The notes beneath the pieces are model-generated. The model was not told where the DNA came from, did no database searches, and saw only the letters and a program-made list of their open reading frames with translations. Shown piece by piece: positions 1 to 8,351 of a DNA stretch of 64,000 nucleotides; within the stretch, counting starts at the first letter, position 1; every line of letters begins with the position of its first letter. Source of the stretch: Clostridium omnivorum (lineage in GTDB: Bacteria; Bacillota; Clostridia; Clostridiales; Clostridiaceae); the NCBI RefSeq assembly GCF_026012015.1, contig NZ_BRXR01000001.1, positions 2,257,501 to 2,321,500 on the forward strand, given 5' to 3'. Both the position numbers and the translations under genes were made by a program.

Positions 1-146
1 ATCTAAGCGTGAAGCCCACCTCAAGATAAGATTTCCCATAGCGTAAGCTAGTAAGACCCCTTGAAGAACACAAGGTTGATAGGTCAGGGGTGTAAGCGCA
101 GTAATGTGTTTAGCTGACTGATACTAATAGGTCGAGGGCTTGACCA
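1..146 (+). rRNA. 23S ribosomal RNA, 3' end (partial)
   Basis: The first ~146 bases match the conserved 3' terminal region of bacterial 23S rRNA, including the segment around ACTGATACTAATAGGTCGAG and the terminal GGGCTTGACC. The gene is cut by the left edge of the window. It is followed by a ~115-base spacer with hairpins (for example GAGAATAGCATTCTC near 172-186) that probably take part in rRNA processing, and then by 5S rRNA. The exact 3' end is approximate. Confidence 0.95.
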
Positions 147-261
147 AATATTCTTAATCTGTTCAGTCTTGAGAGAATAGCATTCTCTTAAAGGAAACTC
201 ACTCAACAGAGTTGAGGAGTACTGATTAGTTAGCAAAATCGAAGATTTTGACTAATCATGT

Positions 262-379
262 ATCTGGTGGTAATGGCAAGAAGGTAACACCCGTTCCCAT
301 TCCGAACACGAAGGTTAAGCTTCTTAGCGCCGATGGTACTGCAGGGGAGGCCCTGTGGAAGAGTAGGACGCTGCCAGGT
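262..379 (+). rRNA. 5S ribosomal RNA
   Basis: About 118 bases with the 5S signature ACACCCGTTCCCATTCCGAA and the terminal helix formed by TCTGGTGG near the start and CTGCCAGG near the end. It is the last gene of this rRNA operon. No tRNA gene follows it before the terminator. The ends are good to a few bases. Confidence 0.95.
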
Positions 380-386
380 TAATAGA

Positions 387-417
387 AAACACTAAGTTTA
401 AATACTTAGTGTTTTTT
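387..417 (+). terminator. rRNA operon terminator
   Basis: AAACACTAAG pairs with CTTAGTGTTT around an 8-base loop and is followed by a run of T. It sits 7 bases past the 5S rRNA and ends the rRNA operon ahead of the convergent GNAT gene. Confidence 0.85.
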
Positions 418-459
418 TCTTATTTTTGCCTCCCCCTCGTACGACGGGGCAAAAAGGTT

Positions 460-1359
460 TTAACCATTTATTTTTTCTTTCCATAAAGTAAATGTTGAAA
501 AAGGGCGTAATCCAATGCTATAGTAGAATTGCTTACGGGAGCCTACCAAAACCTTTTTTGCACCAAGCTCTCCCACACGCCTGATTCCTTCTAAAACTGC
601 GGCCTTTCCGAGTCCCATCTTGCGGTAATCGGGATCGGTAGCCACAGGCTCAATTACTGCAAAGCCTGCATCTTTGTCATACCACATTCCACAATAAGAA
701 ACAAAGTTACCATCTGGTGCAACCACAGCCACCTTCAGGTTTAAGTCCACATTGGGCCGGAGCATCGCTTTTTTTGCTTCCTGTTCTTCTTCTTCAGAAA
801 ACTTTAGCTCTCCCTCACCATTAAGTTCATGATTGAATCCCCTATATAAAACGCGCCTGTATTGATATAAGTCAAAGGTTTCCTTCATGGTAGTAATGTG
901 AAATCCCTCCGGTAAATCGTATGCTGTGGATGTTTTATCCAAATAAAAAAACGAATCGAATTCTTTTTCCTGTGTGGCAACAAAGCCAAGTCCGGCTGCA
1001 ATATCCTGAAACTCCAAGTCAGAATCCCTTATAATGACGCCAAATTCCCCATCCTTTGCTAGATTGTCCTTCGCATACAGCAATATCTCTTTTTTCAAGT
1101 ATGTATATTCCGGTAAAGTTAGGCAAAAGGCTTCTCCAAGCCTGGTATCAAAGGTCGCCACTCCCACGATTTTACCTTCATCTTCCCATAGGCCAATTCT
1201 GCCTACAGCAGATTTATCCAAATACCTATGGGTTGCCATCCAATCCCACCTAGTGTATTCAAATTCTGCATACCTAAGTTTTATAAAGAATGCCCTTACC
1301 TTATGGTAATCTTCTGTAATACCTGGTTGCTTTGTATAATTTCTAAATTGTACTGACAT
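460..1359 (-). CDS. GNAT family N-acetyltransferase
   Basis: 299 residues. The C-terminal third carries a GNAT acetyl-CoA binding core: a beta strand AVIEPVATDPDYR followed by KMGLGKAAVLEGIRRV, the usual R/Q-x-x-G-x-G/A pyrophosphate loop and helix. The N-terminal half looks like a second, degenerate GNAT-like half, so this is probably a double-domain GNAT of unknown substrate. I chose ATG at 1359 rather than a GTG five codons upstream because GGAGGG lies 7 bases before the ATG and the GTG overlaps it. It stands alone and converges on the rRNA operon. Confidence 0.85.
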   Translation of the reverse strand: MSVQFRNYTKQPGITEDYHKVRAFFIKLRYAEFEYTRWDWMATHRYLDKSAVGRIGLWEDEGKIVGVATFDTRLGEAFCLTLPEYTYLKKEILLYAKDNLAKDGEFGVIIRDSDLEFQDIAAGLGFVATQEKEFDSFFYLDKTSTAYDLPEGFHITTMKETFDLYQYRRVLYRGFNHELNGEGELKFSEEEEQEAKKAMLRPNVDLNLKVAVVAPDGNFVSYCGMWYDKDAGFAVIEPVATDPDYRKMGLGKAAVLEGIRRVGELGAKKVLVGSRKQFYYSIGLRPFSTFTLWKEKING

Positions 1360-1554
1360 CTGTATACCCTCCACTATATATTTTTATATATCAACAATGG
1401 CAATGCTATTTATATAGCCCTGTACATTACCCTCTAATAATCAAATTTTATATCAAAGGTGCACTGAATTGAAGATAAAAAACATTTCTATATTATTTTT
1501 TACATAAAAAACTACCACTCATTTTTTATTAAAGAGTGGTAGTTTTAAAAATAA

Positions 1555-1821
1555 CTATTCTTTGGCATATATTATTTTCTTAATACTATGCTCAGATAAA
1601 AAAAATTCTTCAGCTAAATCCTTAATCTTATAGCCACTTGCATATTTGCATCGAATATCCTTATTTCTATTTTGTATTAAAACTCGGGTTCCTGATTTTT
1701 CTCCCCACTTTTTTCGTGTTTCCAATTGTAATGGAATATATAAATATTCACCTTGGATATACTTTTGAATTTCTCTAACTAAATCACCTGGTAAAATCAT
1801 TTCTGCTTTTACATATTTCAC
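1555..1821 (-). CDS. CD3324 family protein (putative DNA-binding)
   Basis: 88 residues beginning VKYVKAEMILPGDLV and ending with a helix-turn-helix-like segment (KDLAEEFFLSEHSIKKI). It has the family hallmark YIQGEYLYIP followed by KKWGEKSGTR. Clostridial proteins of this type are annotated as the CD3324 family, related to Mor-like regulators; their role is unknown. GTG at 1821 is chosen because AAGGAG lies 9 bases upstream. A TTG three codons earlier abuts the ribosome site. It stands alone with no obvious partner. Confidence 0.75.
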   Translation of the reverse strand: MKYVKAEMILPGDLVREIQKYIQGEYLYIPLQLETRKKWGEKSGTRVLIQNRNKDIRCKYASGYKIKDLAEEFFLSEHSIKKIIYAKE

Positions 1822-1860
1822 AAAGCTCAACTCCTTAAATTTATACTATAAATTTAAGAG

Positions 1861-1960
1861 GCAAAGCCTGCATATGTATGGTCTATTATTTTAAAGGCGA
1901 CTACTTATTACCTCTGTGCAAATTGTCGCCACACGCCATACTTACCGGCTTTGCACAGAG
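1861..1960. other. Intergenic region with overlapping inverted repeats
   Basis: This gene-free stretch holds three nested or competing inverted repeats: CTCTGTGCAA (1912-1921) with TTGCACAGAG (1951-1960), GGCGAC (1896-1901) with GTCGCC (1925-1930), and GCAAAGCC (1861-1868) with GGCTTTGC (1947-1954). The first and third pairings share the right-hand arm and exclude each other. It could be an RNA switch, a small RNA or the remnant of a mobile element. I do not recognise the family. The sequence from 1961 to 2150 shows nothing else I can support. Confidence 0.4.
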
Positions 1961-2154
1961 TAAATCATGCATTCCAAGTGCTTCAAGTTCAAACCCCATA
2001 TTATCACCCCTATTATCTTACTTCAATGCAAATTTTACTTAAATTATAAAGTTACTATCAATTATTGTCAATTCTCTAGCTTACGCCTCGTGTCGATTTA
2101 TAAAGTCTCTGAAATGTGGCACATAATAAAAATCAATAAGCTAATGATTAACAA

Positions 2155-2180
2155 AAAAAGGAGGCCATAGGCCTCTTTTA
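2155..2180. terminator. Terminator for the 2218-2685 gene
   Basis: GAGGCC-ATA-GGCCTC hairpin with A-runs on the left and T-runs on the right, so it can act in both directions. It lies 38 bases past the stop of the minus-strand gene at 2218. Confidence 0.7.
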
Positions 2181-2217
2181 AATTTCCTAATAGCTACTAT
2201 TATGATAAAATATAGCT

Positions 2218-2685
2218 TTATTTTAAAAGATCTTTTAAAGTTTCAATGTGAGAGGATACATTTTTTATTGCTTTGGTTAAGGTTTGGTATGTTTTAGTAT
2301 GTTCAGCATTTGTATTCTTCACTAGTCTGCCTTGTATGTTTACCAGCAAAGAATATAAATCTTTTTCTAGGTTCAGCGAGAACCTTAAAAAGTCCCTGAT
2401 GTTATCAATTTCAGGTACATATAGTCTTGAACTAAATTCATTAATTAAAAAGGATATCTTATCATATATTACGAAATCAATCTCGTCACATTCCTCAGGT
2501 GTAATTTCCATCTTTAATTCTTTATAATATTTAATAGTTCTATCTACTTGCTTACCTAAAACAGTTGACATAATTTTTATAGATGGAATATCACAATTTT
2601 TTTGTCCTATTACTTCAAATATAGCTTTTCTTTTTGTACTCACATCAATGCCTTTATTAAGTATATCTATAATATTATATCCCAT
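2218..2685 (-). CDS. Hypothetical protein, helical, cytoplasmic
   Basis: 155 residues, no signal peptide, no membrane segment. The predicted character is almost entirely alpha-helical with regular heptad-like spacing (for example 60-155), suggesting a helical bundle. I recognise no family or catalytic motif. ATG at 2685 follows AAGGTGGT by 7 bases; an in-frame GTG four codons earlier overlaps that ribosome site. It is a single gene, divergent from the alcohol dehydrogenase homologue at 3014. Confidence 0.65.
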   Translation of the reverse strand: MGYNIIDILNKGIDVSTKRKAIFEVIGQKNCDIPSIKIMSTVLGKQVDRTIKYYKELKMEITPEECDEIDFVIYDKISFLINEFSSRLYVPEIDNIRDFLRFSLNLEKDLYSLLVNIQGRLVKNTNAEHTKTYQTLTKAIKNVSSHIETLKDLLK

Positions 2686-2794
2686 TGCTGCTACCACCTT
2701 ATGTTATTTATTACTGCACTATAATATTCGGATGAAATTTAGAAAAAATTATCGTTTATTTTGAAATCACTGTATTTATTATGTATAAGTAGAA

Positions 2795-2861
2795 AGTTAT
2801 CAACAATATATTGTGTATAATGTTGATAACTATACTATATATAGAATTAATGTTGATAACT
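2795..2861. promoter_or_regulatory. Triple AGTTATCAACA repeat upstream of alcohol dehydrogenase homologue
   Basis: AGTTATCAACA at 2795-2805 and its exact reverse complement TGTTGATAACT at 2821-2831 and 2851-2861. The first two form an inverted pair with a 15-base gap. The second and third are direct repeats 30 bases apart, about three helical turns. They lie between divergent genes. They could be an operator, or DnaA boxes: TTATCAACA differs from TTATCCACA at one base. Confidence 0.55.
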
Positions 2862-3013
2862 TTAATACATATTAAAGTAATTGATCCATCATACTAATAT
2901 AGTATTGATAAATTAATATAGAATGATACTATCTAGTAATATTAATTGTTATAAGCAAAGACAGAATAATTGATAATTATTCTTCACAGTATGAGTGGTA
3001 CAGGAGGCTTTTT

Positions 3014-4180
3014 ATGAATAACTTTATGTTCAAAAATCCTACTAAGCTGATTTTTGGAAGAGATACGGTGCAAAGAATAGGAGAGGAAGTTAAGGAAAGC
3101 GGAATAGATAAAGTGCTTTTGCTATATGGCAAGGGTTCTATATATAAAAATGGAATATACGAAGCAGCAGTTAAAGCTTTAAAGGAAAATGGTATAGAAT
3201 TTAAAGAGCTTTCAGGAGTAAAAGCTAATCCAGAGCTATCTAAAGTACATGAGTGTATTGAGGTTTTGAAGAAGGAGAATTTACAAGGTATCATAGCCAT
3301 AGGGGGAGGTAGTGTTATTGATACTGCTAAGGCTGCTGCTGCCGGAGCAAGGTACGAGAGTGACATTTGGCAGGTATTTGAAGGTAATGGAGAGATAAAA
3401 GAGGCTATCCCCATATTTACTGTGCTAACAATATCATCTGCGGGTTCAGAAATGAATTCTTGCTGTATTATGACTAATGAAGATGAAAATAAAAAGATGG
3501 CCTTTACTTCAGATTATATATATCCTAAAGTATCAATAGTTGACCCTGCCGCACAATTTACACTTTCAAAGGAACAGACTGTTAATGGAGCAATTGATGT
3601 TATGAGCCGTGTATTAGAATTATACTTTGAAGGAGTAAAAAACAGTGATGTAATGGATGAGGTTTTAGAGGGAATTTTGAGAACCATAATTAAGCATGTA
3701 CAAGTTTTGATAAATGAGCCTGACAATTATAATTCACGTGCTGAGCTAGCGCTGTGTGCTGTACTACCCACTAATGGATATTACTCTATAGGAACAAAAG
3801 GGTGCCCTTTAGTATCACATCAGCTTGAACATCCATTAAGTATATTTTTTGATATTGCGCCGGGAGCAGGATTGTCCATTGTTTTTCCTAGTTGGATGAA
3901 GTATGTGTATAAGTACAACATTAAAAAGTTTGTTAGATTTGCAAATAAGATTTTTGGAATTGAGCAAGGCACAGAGGATGAAAGAGTGTTAAAAGCTATT
4001 GAGCTATTAAGAGACTTTTATAAGAGCTTAGGAGCGCCTGTAAGCTTAAAGGAAGCCGGGATTAGATATGAGGACTTAGCTAAGCTAGCAGCTAATGCGG
4101 CCGAACTAGGTAATGCCAGAACTATATGGGTATTAGGTAAAGAGGATATTCTTCAAATTTACAAGCTTTCTTATGAATAA
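3014..4180 (+). CDS. Iron-type alcohol dehydrogenase homologue with altered metal site
   Basis: 388 residues, full length for the iron-containing alcohol dehydrogenase family (BdhA, FucO, GldA type), which reduces aldehydes or oxidises alcohols with NAD(P)H. The nucleotide-binding motif GGGSVIDTAKA (97-107) is intact. Family metal ligands in FucO are Asp196, His200, His263 and His277. Here Asp195 and His269 are kept, but Arg199 and Pro283 stand where the other two histidines belong, with the same spacing. The fold and cofactor site are therefore expected, but iron binding is doubtful. It is monocistronic, with a strong terminator after it and a triple repeat before it. Confidence 0.85.
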   Translation: MNNFMFKNPTKLIFGRDTVQRIGEEVKESGIDKVLLLYGKGSIYKNGIYEAAVKALKENGIEFKELSGVKANPELSKVHECIEVLKKENLQGIIAIGGGSVIDTAKAAAAGARYESDIWQVFEGNGEIKEAIPIFTVLTISSAGSEMNSCCIMTNEDENKKMAFTSDYIYPKVSIVDPAAQFTLSKEQTVNGAIDVMSRVLELYFEGVKNSDVMDEVLEGILRTIIKHVQVLINEPDNYNSRAELALCAVLPTNGYYSIGTKGCPLVSHQLEHPLSIFFDIAPGAGLSIVFPSWMKYVYKYNIKKFVRFANKIFGIEQGTEDERVLKAIELLRDFYKSLGAPVSLKEAGIRYEDLAKLAANAAELGNARTIWVLGKEDILQIYKLSYE

Positions 4181-4187
4181 TATATAA

Positions 4188-4234
4188 AACTATAAAGCCT
4201 CCTGCAGTAAAACAATGCAGGAGGCTTTATAGTT
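4188..4234. terminator. Bidirectional terminator, 19-bp stem
   Basis: AACTATAAAGCCTCCTGCA (4188-4206) pairs perfectly with its complement at 4216-4234 around a 9-base loop. It separates the convergent alcohol dehydrogenase homologue and corA. Confidence 0.85.
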
Positions 4235-5174
4235 AAAACATATCTTTTCGATTTAAAACAATAACAGCACCTAGGCATAATGAAGTTATTATACCTATGA
4301 TAATCCAAAAGCCTTGTGGATTTTCTGCCAGTGGCACTATTACATTCATTCCAAATAGTCCGCTTACCATAGTAGGAATTGCCATAACTATGGTTATAGA
4401 AGCTAAGAACTTCATTACTATGTTTAAGTTATTTGAAATTACAGAGGCAAAGGCATCCATAGTGCCGCTTAAGATATTGCTATAGATATTAGCCATTTCA
4501 ATTGCCTGCTTATTTTCTATTATTACATCCTCTAAGACGTCTTTATCCTCAGGATACTTTTGCATTATCTCCATCTTAAGCATCTTTTCTAGGGTAATTT
4601 CATTGGCTTTTAAAGATGTAGAGAAGTAAACCAGCGACTTTTCCAAGGATAAAAGCTGAATTAGCTCTTTATTTTTCAAGGACTTGTGCAATTTTCTTTC
4701 TATCATAACACTCTTTTTATCGATTTGTCTTAAATATAGAAGATAGTAGGTGGATATCTTAAATAATATTTGAAGAATAAATCTAGAACGTTTATAAGTA
4801 AAGAAAGATTTAACTTTACCTTCAGCAAAATCAGTGAGTATTTTGCTGTTTTTTAAGCAAACTGTAATTATTTCTTTTTCTGTATGAATTATTGCTAATG
4901 GATATGTATCATAGGTTAGTGAGTTTGCTTCCATTTCAGTAAAAGGAATATCTAGTACAAATAATACATTATTACCGTCCATATCTATACGGGAAGTTTC
5001 TTCTTCATCCATTGCAGCCCTTAAGAATTCAAGCGGTGCACCCGTTTTTTTCGACACTAAAAGCAGCTCTTGATCTGAAGGAGCTACAATATTAATCCAA
5101 CAACCTGGCTCAATTGCTTCAAGTTTCTGCATTGGAGAACCTGTTTCATCAGAGTGCTTATAAATTGAAATCAT
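4233..5174 (-). CDS. corA: CorA family magnesium transporter
   Basis: 313 residues with the CorA layout: a large soluble N-terminal domain, a long helical stalk (about 140-245), and two membrane helices at the end (about 255-275 and 288-308). The signature GMN is present in SGLFGMNVIVP in the loop after the first helix. CorA pentamers carry Mg2+ (sometimes Co2+ or Ni2+) across the cytoplasmic membrane. ATG at 5174 follows AAGGAGG by about 7 bases. The stop codon lies inside the arm of the shared terminator. The soluble domain could also fit a divergent CorA homologue of other ion specificity. Confidence 0.9.
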   Translation of the reverse strand: MISIYKHSDETGSPMQKLEAIEPGCWINIVAPSDQELLLVSKKTGAPLEFLRAAMDEEETSRIDMDGNNVLFVLDIPFTEMEANSLTYDTYPLAIIHTEKEIITVCLKNSKILTDFAEGKVKSFFTYKRSRFILQILFKISTYYLLYLRQIDKKSVMIERKLHKSLKNKELIQLLSLEKSLVYFSTSLKANEITLEKMLKMEIMQKYPEDKDVLEDVIIENKQAIEMANIYSNILSGTMDAFASVISNNLNIVMKFLASITIVMAIPTMVSGLFGMNVIVPLAENPQGFWIIIGIITSLCLGAVIVLNRKDMF

Positions 5175-5199
5175 AAAAAATCCTCCTTAGCCATAATGT

Positions 5200-5225
5200 A
5201 GAAAAAGCCAGCGCCGGCTTTTTCT
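5200..5225. terminator. Terminator after the M20 gene
   Basis: AGAAAAAGCC pairs with GGCTTTTTCT around AGCGCC. It lies in the 108-base gap between the minus-strand M20 gene (upstream) and corA. Confidence 0.7.
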
Positions 5226-5282
5226 CAACTAATTATATTATAGCTTAAAAGAGGATATTGTCTATATATGAAGTTAAATTAT

Positions 5283-6464
5283 TTAGTCTTCACAAGGCAT
5301 AATTGGAAGCTTGAAGCTCTCATAAAACTCAGTTTTAACCTCGCTTAATAAGGGTTCGTCTTCTACTAAATCAAGTCCAGTTATAGCTAGTGCTTCAGCA
5401 GCTATTAGGCAGTTATTAATTGCATATTCAGAAATAGTTGCTTTTGCAAACTCCGAAGACATATAAGGAATAGTTTTGTCTTCTACTATAGATATAAAAG
5501 GATGAATACAAGGAACTACTCTGCTTACTGTACCGAGACTAAGACCTGCTAGAGTATCCTTAGAATCATTTATATCAATTATACCGCATTCCTTTAAATT
5601 ATGAGAAAAAATCCTAGATAGTGAATTATTAGTTATTAGTTCATCATAAGGAAGCTCATGCATAAACACATTTGCCTGCACTTCCATAATGCTGCTGGTG
5701 GCCTTTACTAGTTCGCGAAACTTTTTCTCTATTTCGCAGGCGATTTCCATCTTTGGAGCTCTTATATAAAAGCTGGATTCTGAATGCATAGGAGCGGTAT
5801 AAGGAGAATTACTGCTTTGAACAAAGATTCCATCTATGGCGCAGTGCTTAGGAAAACCCTTAGTTAAAAGACTTAAGCCATTAAAGGTGAAAAGACTTGC
5901 CTCTTGTGCAGAATAGCTGCCTGATTTTGAAACAGGGTTTGGAGTTACATCATAAGTAATTTTTAGTGGCACAATTGCTCTCGATGTACCGCTTAAGGCA
6001 GTTTCAATATCAGGATGAGCCATTAGACATACATCTATATCTTTAAAGGTTCCCTGCTTAGCCATGGTAACCTTAGCCCCACTCTTAAATTCTCCAGGAC
6101 AGCCTAATACTATTACAGTACCGCTTCCTAGCTTCTTAATTACCTTTGCTAATGAAAATGCTGCTCCTAAAGACATGGTTGAAATTAAATTATGGCCTGT
6201 AGTATGACCGTCTTTTCCGTGAGCATCATATTCACATAGATAGCAGATTTTAGGATGGCCGCTGCCATATTCAGCGTAGAAAGAAGTTTCTATATCAAGG
6301 TAGTGCTCAGTGACCTTAAAATCATGCTCTTTAAGCATCTTTACTATGTAATTGTAAGCTTTATGTTCTTTAAAGCTTTCTTCTGGATTTTCATATAGAT
6401 ATTTAGTAAGTTCTACTAGATCATCTTTAATTGTATGTAAATAGCTTATCATTTCTTGTTTCAT
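5283..6464 (-). CDS. M20 family amidohydrolase homologue with altered metal site
   Basis: 393 residues resembling the AbgB-like/aminoacylase branch of M20 metallopeptidases across its length (CEYDAHGKDGH, GHNLIST, MAHPD, dimerisation domain about 170-290, and a C-terminal EFAKA segment). Several expected metal-site residues are changed: GHxCGH reads GHTTGH, the catalytic Glu-Glu pair reads Glu-Phe (GCPGEFKSG), and the late AH(T/S)xEF His reads YMSSEF. It may be inactive or use a different chemistry. ATG at 6464 follows AAAGGAG. It is a single gene between terminator and intergenic region. Confidence 0.75.
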   Translation of the reverse strand: MKQEMISYLHTIKDDLVELTKYLYENPEESFKEHKAYNYIVKMLKEHDFKVTEHYLDIETSFYAEYGSGHPKICYLCEYDAHGKDGHTTGHNLISTMSLGAAFSLAKVIKKLGSGTVIVLGCPGEFKSGAKVTMAKQGTFKDIDVCLMAHPDIETALSGTSRAIVPLKITYDVTPNPVSKSGSYSAQEASLFTFNGLSLLTKGFPKHCAIDGIFVQSSNSPYTAPMHSESSFYIRAPKMEIACEIEKKFRELVKATSSIMEVQANVFMHELPYDELITNNSLSRIFSHNLKECGIIDINDSKDTLAGLSLGTVSRVVPCIHPFISIVEDKTIPYMSSEFAKATISEYAINNCLIAAEALAITGLDLVEDEPLLSEVKTEFYESFKLPIMPCED

Positions 6465-6727
6465 AGCATTTTTCTCCTTTCAGTGGAAACACTAGGTAAT
6501 CTATTTTGCTTATTCTCATTGGCAAGTTATCTGCTAAAGGTCATTTATAACTTTAAACATCTCTTTTTTCATAGTTTAAAGTTAGTTTACCCTAATAGAT
6601 AAAAATATATTTTAATAAAGTTTAAATATTTAAGTGGACAAAATAAAAATCATGGATGACCTGAATAAAATATAGTATAAGAGGCAAAAATTTAGATAAA
6701 ATAAAGCATGTGCTTGAGGGGGATATC

Positions 6728-6940
6728 ATGAAAAAACAAGATTGTATAATATGTAGAAAGCCTCTAAAAGATGGTATAATGATTAATGGAAGAGGAATTT
6801 GCAGATCATGTGAAGAAAGACTGATAAATGCAGATGTTGATACGGATTTTTATGAGTATTACAAGGACTGCATTAAGAGGTCTATAACTCAGAATGCACT
6901 TAAGGGAGAGGAAATAACTTGTCAAAATTACCACTTGTAG
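6728..6940 (+). CDS. Sigma-G inhibitor Gin (CsfB family)
   Basis: 70 residues with a treble-clef-like zinc motif, CIIC (near 6-9) and CRSC (near 27-30), followed by the Gin-typical acidic DVDTDFYEYYKDCIKR. Gin/CsfB holds sigma-G inactive in the forespore of Bacillus until engulfment, so it marks this as a spore former. ATG at 6728 is preceded by GAGGGGG; an upstream GTG at 6710 has no ribosome site. The 3' end overlaps the next gene by 22 bases, and the pair heads the block that runs to ricT. Confidence 0.85.
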   Translation: MKKQDCIICRKPLKDGIMINGRGICRSCEERLINADVDTDFYEYYKDCIKRSITQNALKGEEITCQNYHL

Positions 6941-8349
6941 AGGGAATTTTAAAATACGCTTACGAAAATAATATATCCTTTTGTATGCCAGGGCATAAAG
7001 GAGGATTAGGGTTTTTAGCTACTAGAGAAGGCAAAGAATTATATAATAACCTTATAAAGGGAGACATAACAGAAGTTGACGGAATGGATAATCTTCATAA
7101 GCCTGAAGGTATTATTAAGGAAGCAATGTCACTATTAAAGGACTTTTATGGCAGCAAAAAATCTTACTTTCTAGTAAATGGTAGTACTAGTGGAAACTTA
7201 GCTATGATTTTTGCTGCCTTCAATGAAGGTGATAAGGTTATAGTAGAAAGAAATTGCCACAGATCAATTTTTAATGGAATTGTGATGAGGAAGCTACAAC
7301 CTGTTTACATAAAAAATGAAATAAATGAAAATTATAATGCTCCTCTTTCCATAGATTTGGAGCATTTTTTGTGCTTAATTGAAGAAAACAGGGATGCTAG
7401 GGGAATTATAATAACTTATCCAAACTATTATGGCATATGTACAGATTTAGAATTTATAATAGATAAGGCAAAACAGTATGGCATGAAGGTGCTAGTAGAT
7501 GAGGCTCATGGAGCTCATTTTGGGGTGCATAGTGAGCTTCCAAAGTCTGCGTTAAGCCTTGGAGCAGATATGGTGGTTATGAGTGCTCATAAGACCTTGC
7601 CAAGCCTAACTCAGACGGCCTATCTCCATGTGGGTGAAAATATGGATATGGAGAAGGTAGACTTTTATGTTAGTGCCTTTTTAAGTACCAGTCCGTCCTA
7701 TATGCTTATGGCTTCTATGGATTATGCCAGATTTTATTTGCAGGAGTATGGCAAGGAGGCATATGCGGGTTTACTTAAATTGTGCAGAAGGTATAGGGGA
7801 AAAATAAATAAGCTTTCACATTTTCATATTCTAGGGCCAGAGGATTTAGAAGGACAGACTATTGACGAGACTAGATATGTACTGAATGTGAAAAAGGGTT
7901 ATTCAGCACATAAACTATTGGACTATTTAAAGACTAAAGGTATTCAAGGGGAAATGAGCGATGGCTATAATGTAATACTTATTTTTTCACCCTTTAATAG
8001 AGAAGAAGACTTTATAGCACTGTATGAGGCGCTTGAAGAGTGGATAGAAAAAGTTCCTAAGGAGAGTAAGGATAACTTTTACGCAAGCTTCTTTAATGAT
8101 TTTCATACCTTAGAAAAAGAGCTTGCTCCTTATGAGGTAATGGAGAAAGAAAAGTGCTTAGTTAATTTAGAGGATAGTAAGGGAAAGATCAGCAAAAGTG
8201 CAATTGTCCCTTATCCGCCAGGGATTCCTCTTATTATGCCAGGGGAAGTTATAGATGAGAAGTCCATAAATGTGGTAAAATATTATTTAGATAACCATAT
8301 AACTGTATTAGGTATTGAAGAACAAAAGCTTTGGATAGTGGAGGAATAG
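6919..8349 (+). CDS. Orn/Lys/Arg decarboxylase family PLP enzyme (YaaO-like)
   Basis: 476 residues of the fold-I PLP-dependent Orn/Lys/Arg decarboxylase family. MPGHKGG near the N-terminus, the DEAHGAHFG aspartate motif and SAHKTLPSLTQ with the Schiff-base lysine are all present. The C-terminal domain includes YPPGIPLIMPGE, typical of the short B. subtilis YaaO/SpeA class. It probably decarboxylates arginine, lysine or ornithine to a polyamine precursor; the substrate cannot be read from sequence. The start is TTG at 6919 after AGGGAGAGG, overlapping gin. It is followed after 2 bases by tmk. Confidence 0.85.
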   Translation: MSKLPLVEGILKYAYENNISFCMPGHKGGLGFLATREGKELYNNLIKGDITEVDGMDNLHKPEGIIKEAMSLLKDFYGSKKSYFLVNGSTSGNLAMIFAAFNEGDKVIVERNCHRSIFNGIVMRKLQPVYIKNEINENYNAPLSIDLEHFLCLIEENRDARGIIITYPNYYGICTDLEFIIDKAKQYGMKVLVDEAHGAHFGVHSELPKSALSLGADMVVMSAHKTLPSLTQTAYLHVGENMDMEKVDFYVSAFLSTSPSYMLMASMDYARFYLQEYGKEAYAGLLKLCRRYRGKINKLSHFHILGPEDLEGQTIDETRYVLNVKKGYSAHKLLDYLKTKGIQGEMSDGYNVILIFSPFNREEDFIALYEALEEWIEKVPKESKDNFYASFFNDFHTLEKELAPYEVMEKEKCLVNLEDSKGKISKSAIVPYPPGIPLIMPGEVIDEKSINVVKYYLDNHITVLGIEEQKLWIVEE

Positions 8350-8351
8350 TT

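Noticed and set aside
147-261. tRNA gene in the 23S-5S spacer
   Set aside because: No cloverleaf or CCA-type end; only small hairpins that fit rRNA processing.
1034-1309. Plus-strand frames opposite the first GNAT gene
   Set aside because: They are antisense shadows of a well-supported coding sequence.
1967-2170. 67-codon plus-strand open frame
   Set aside because: No ribosome site, low-complexity composition, overlaps a terminator and shows no protein-like pattern.
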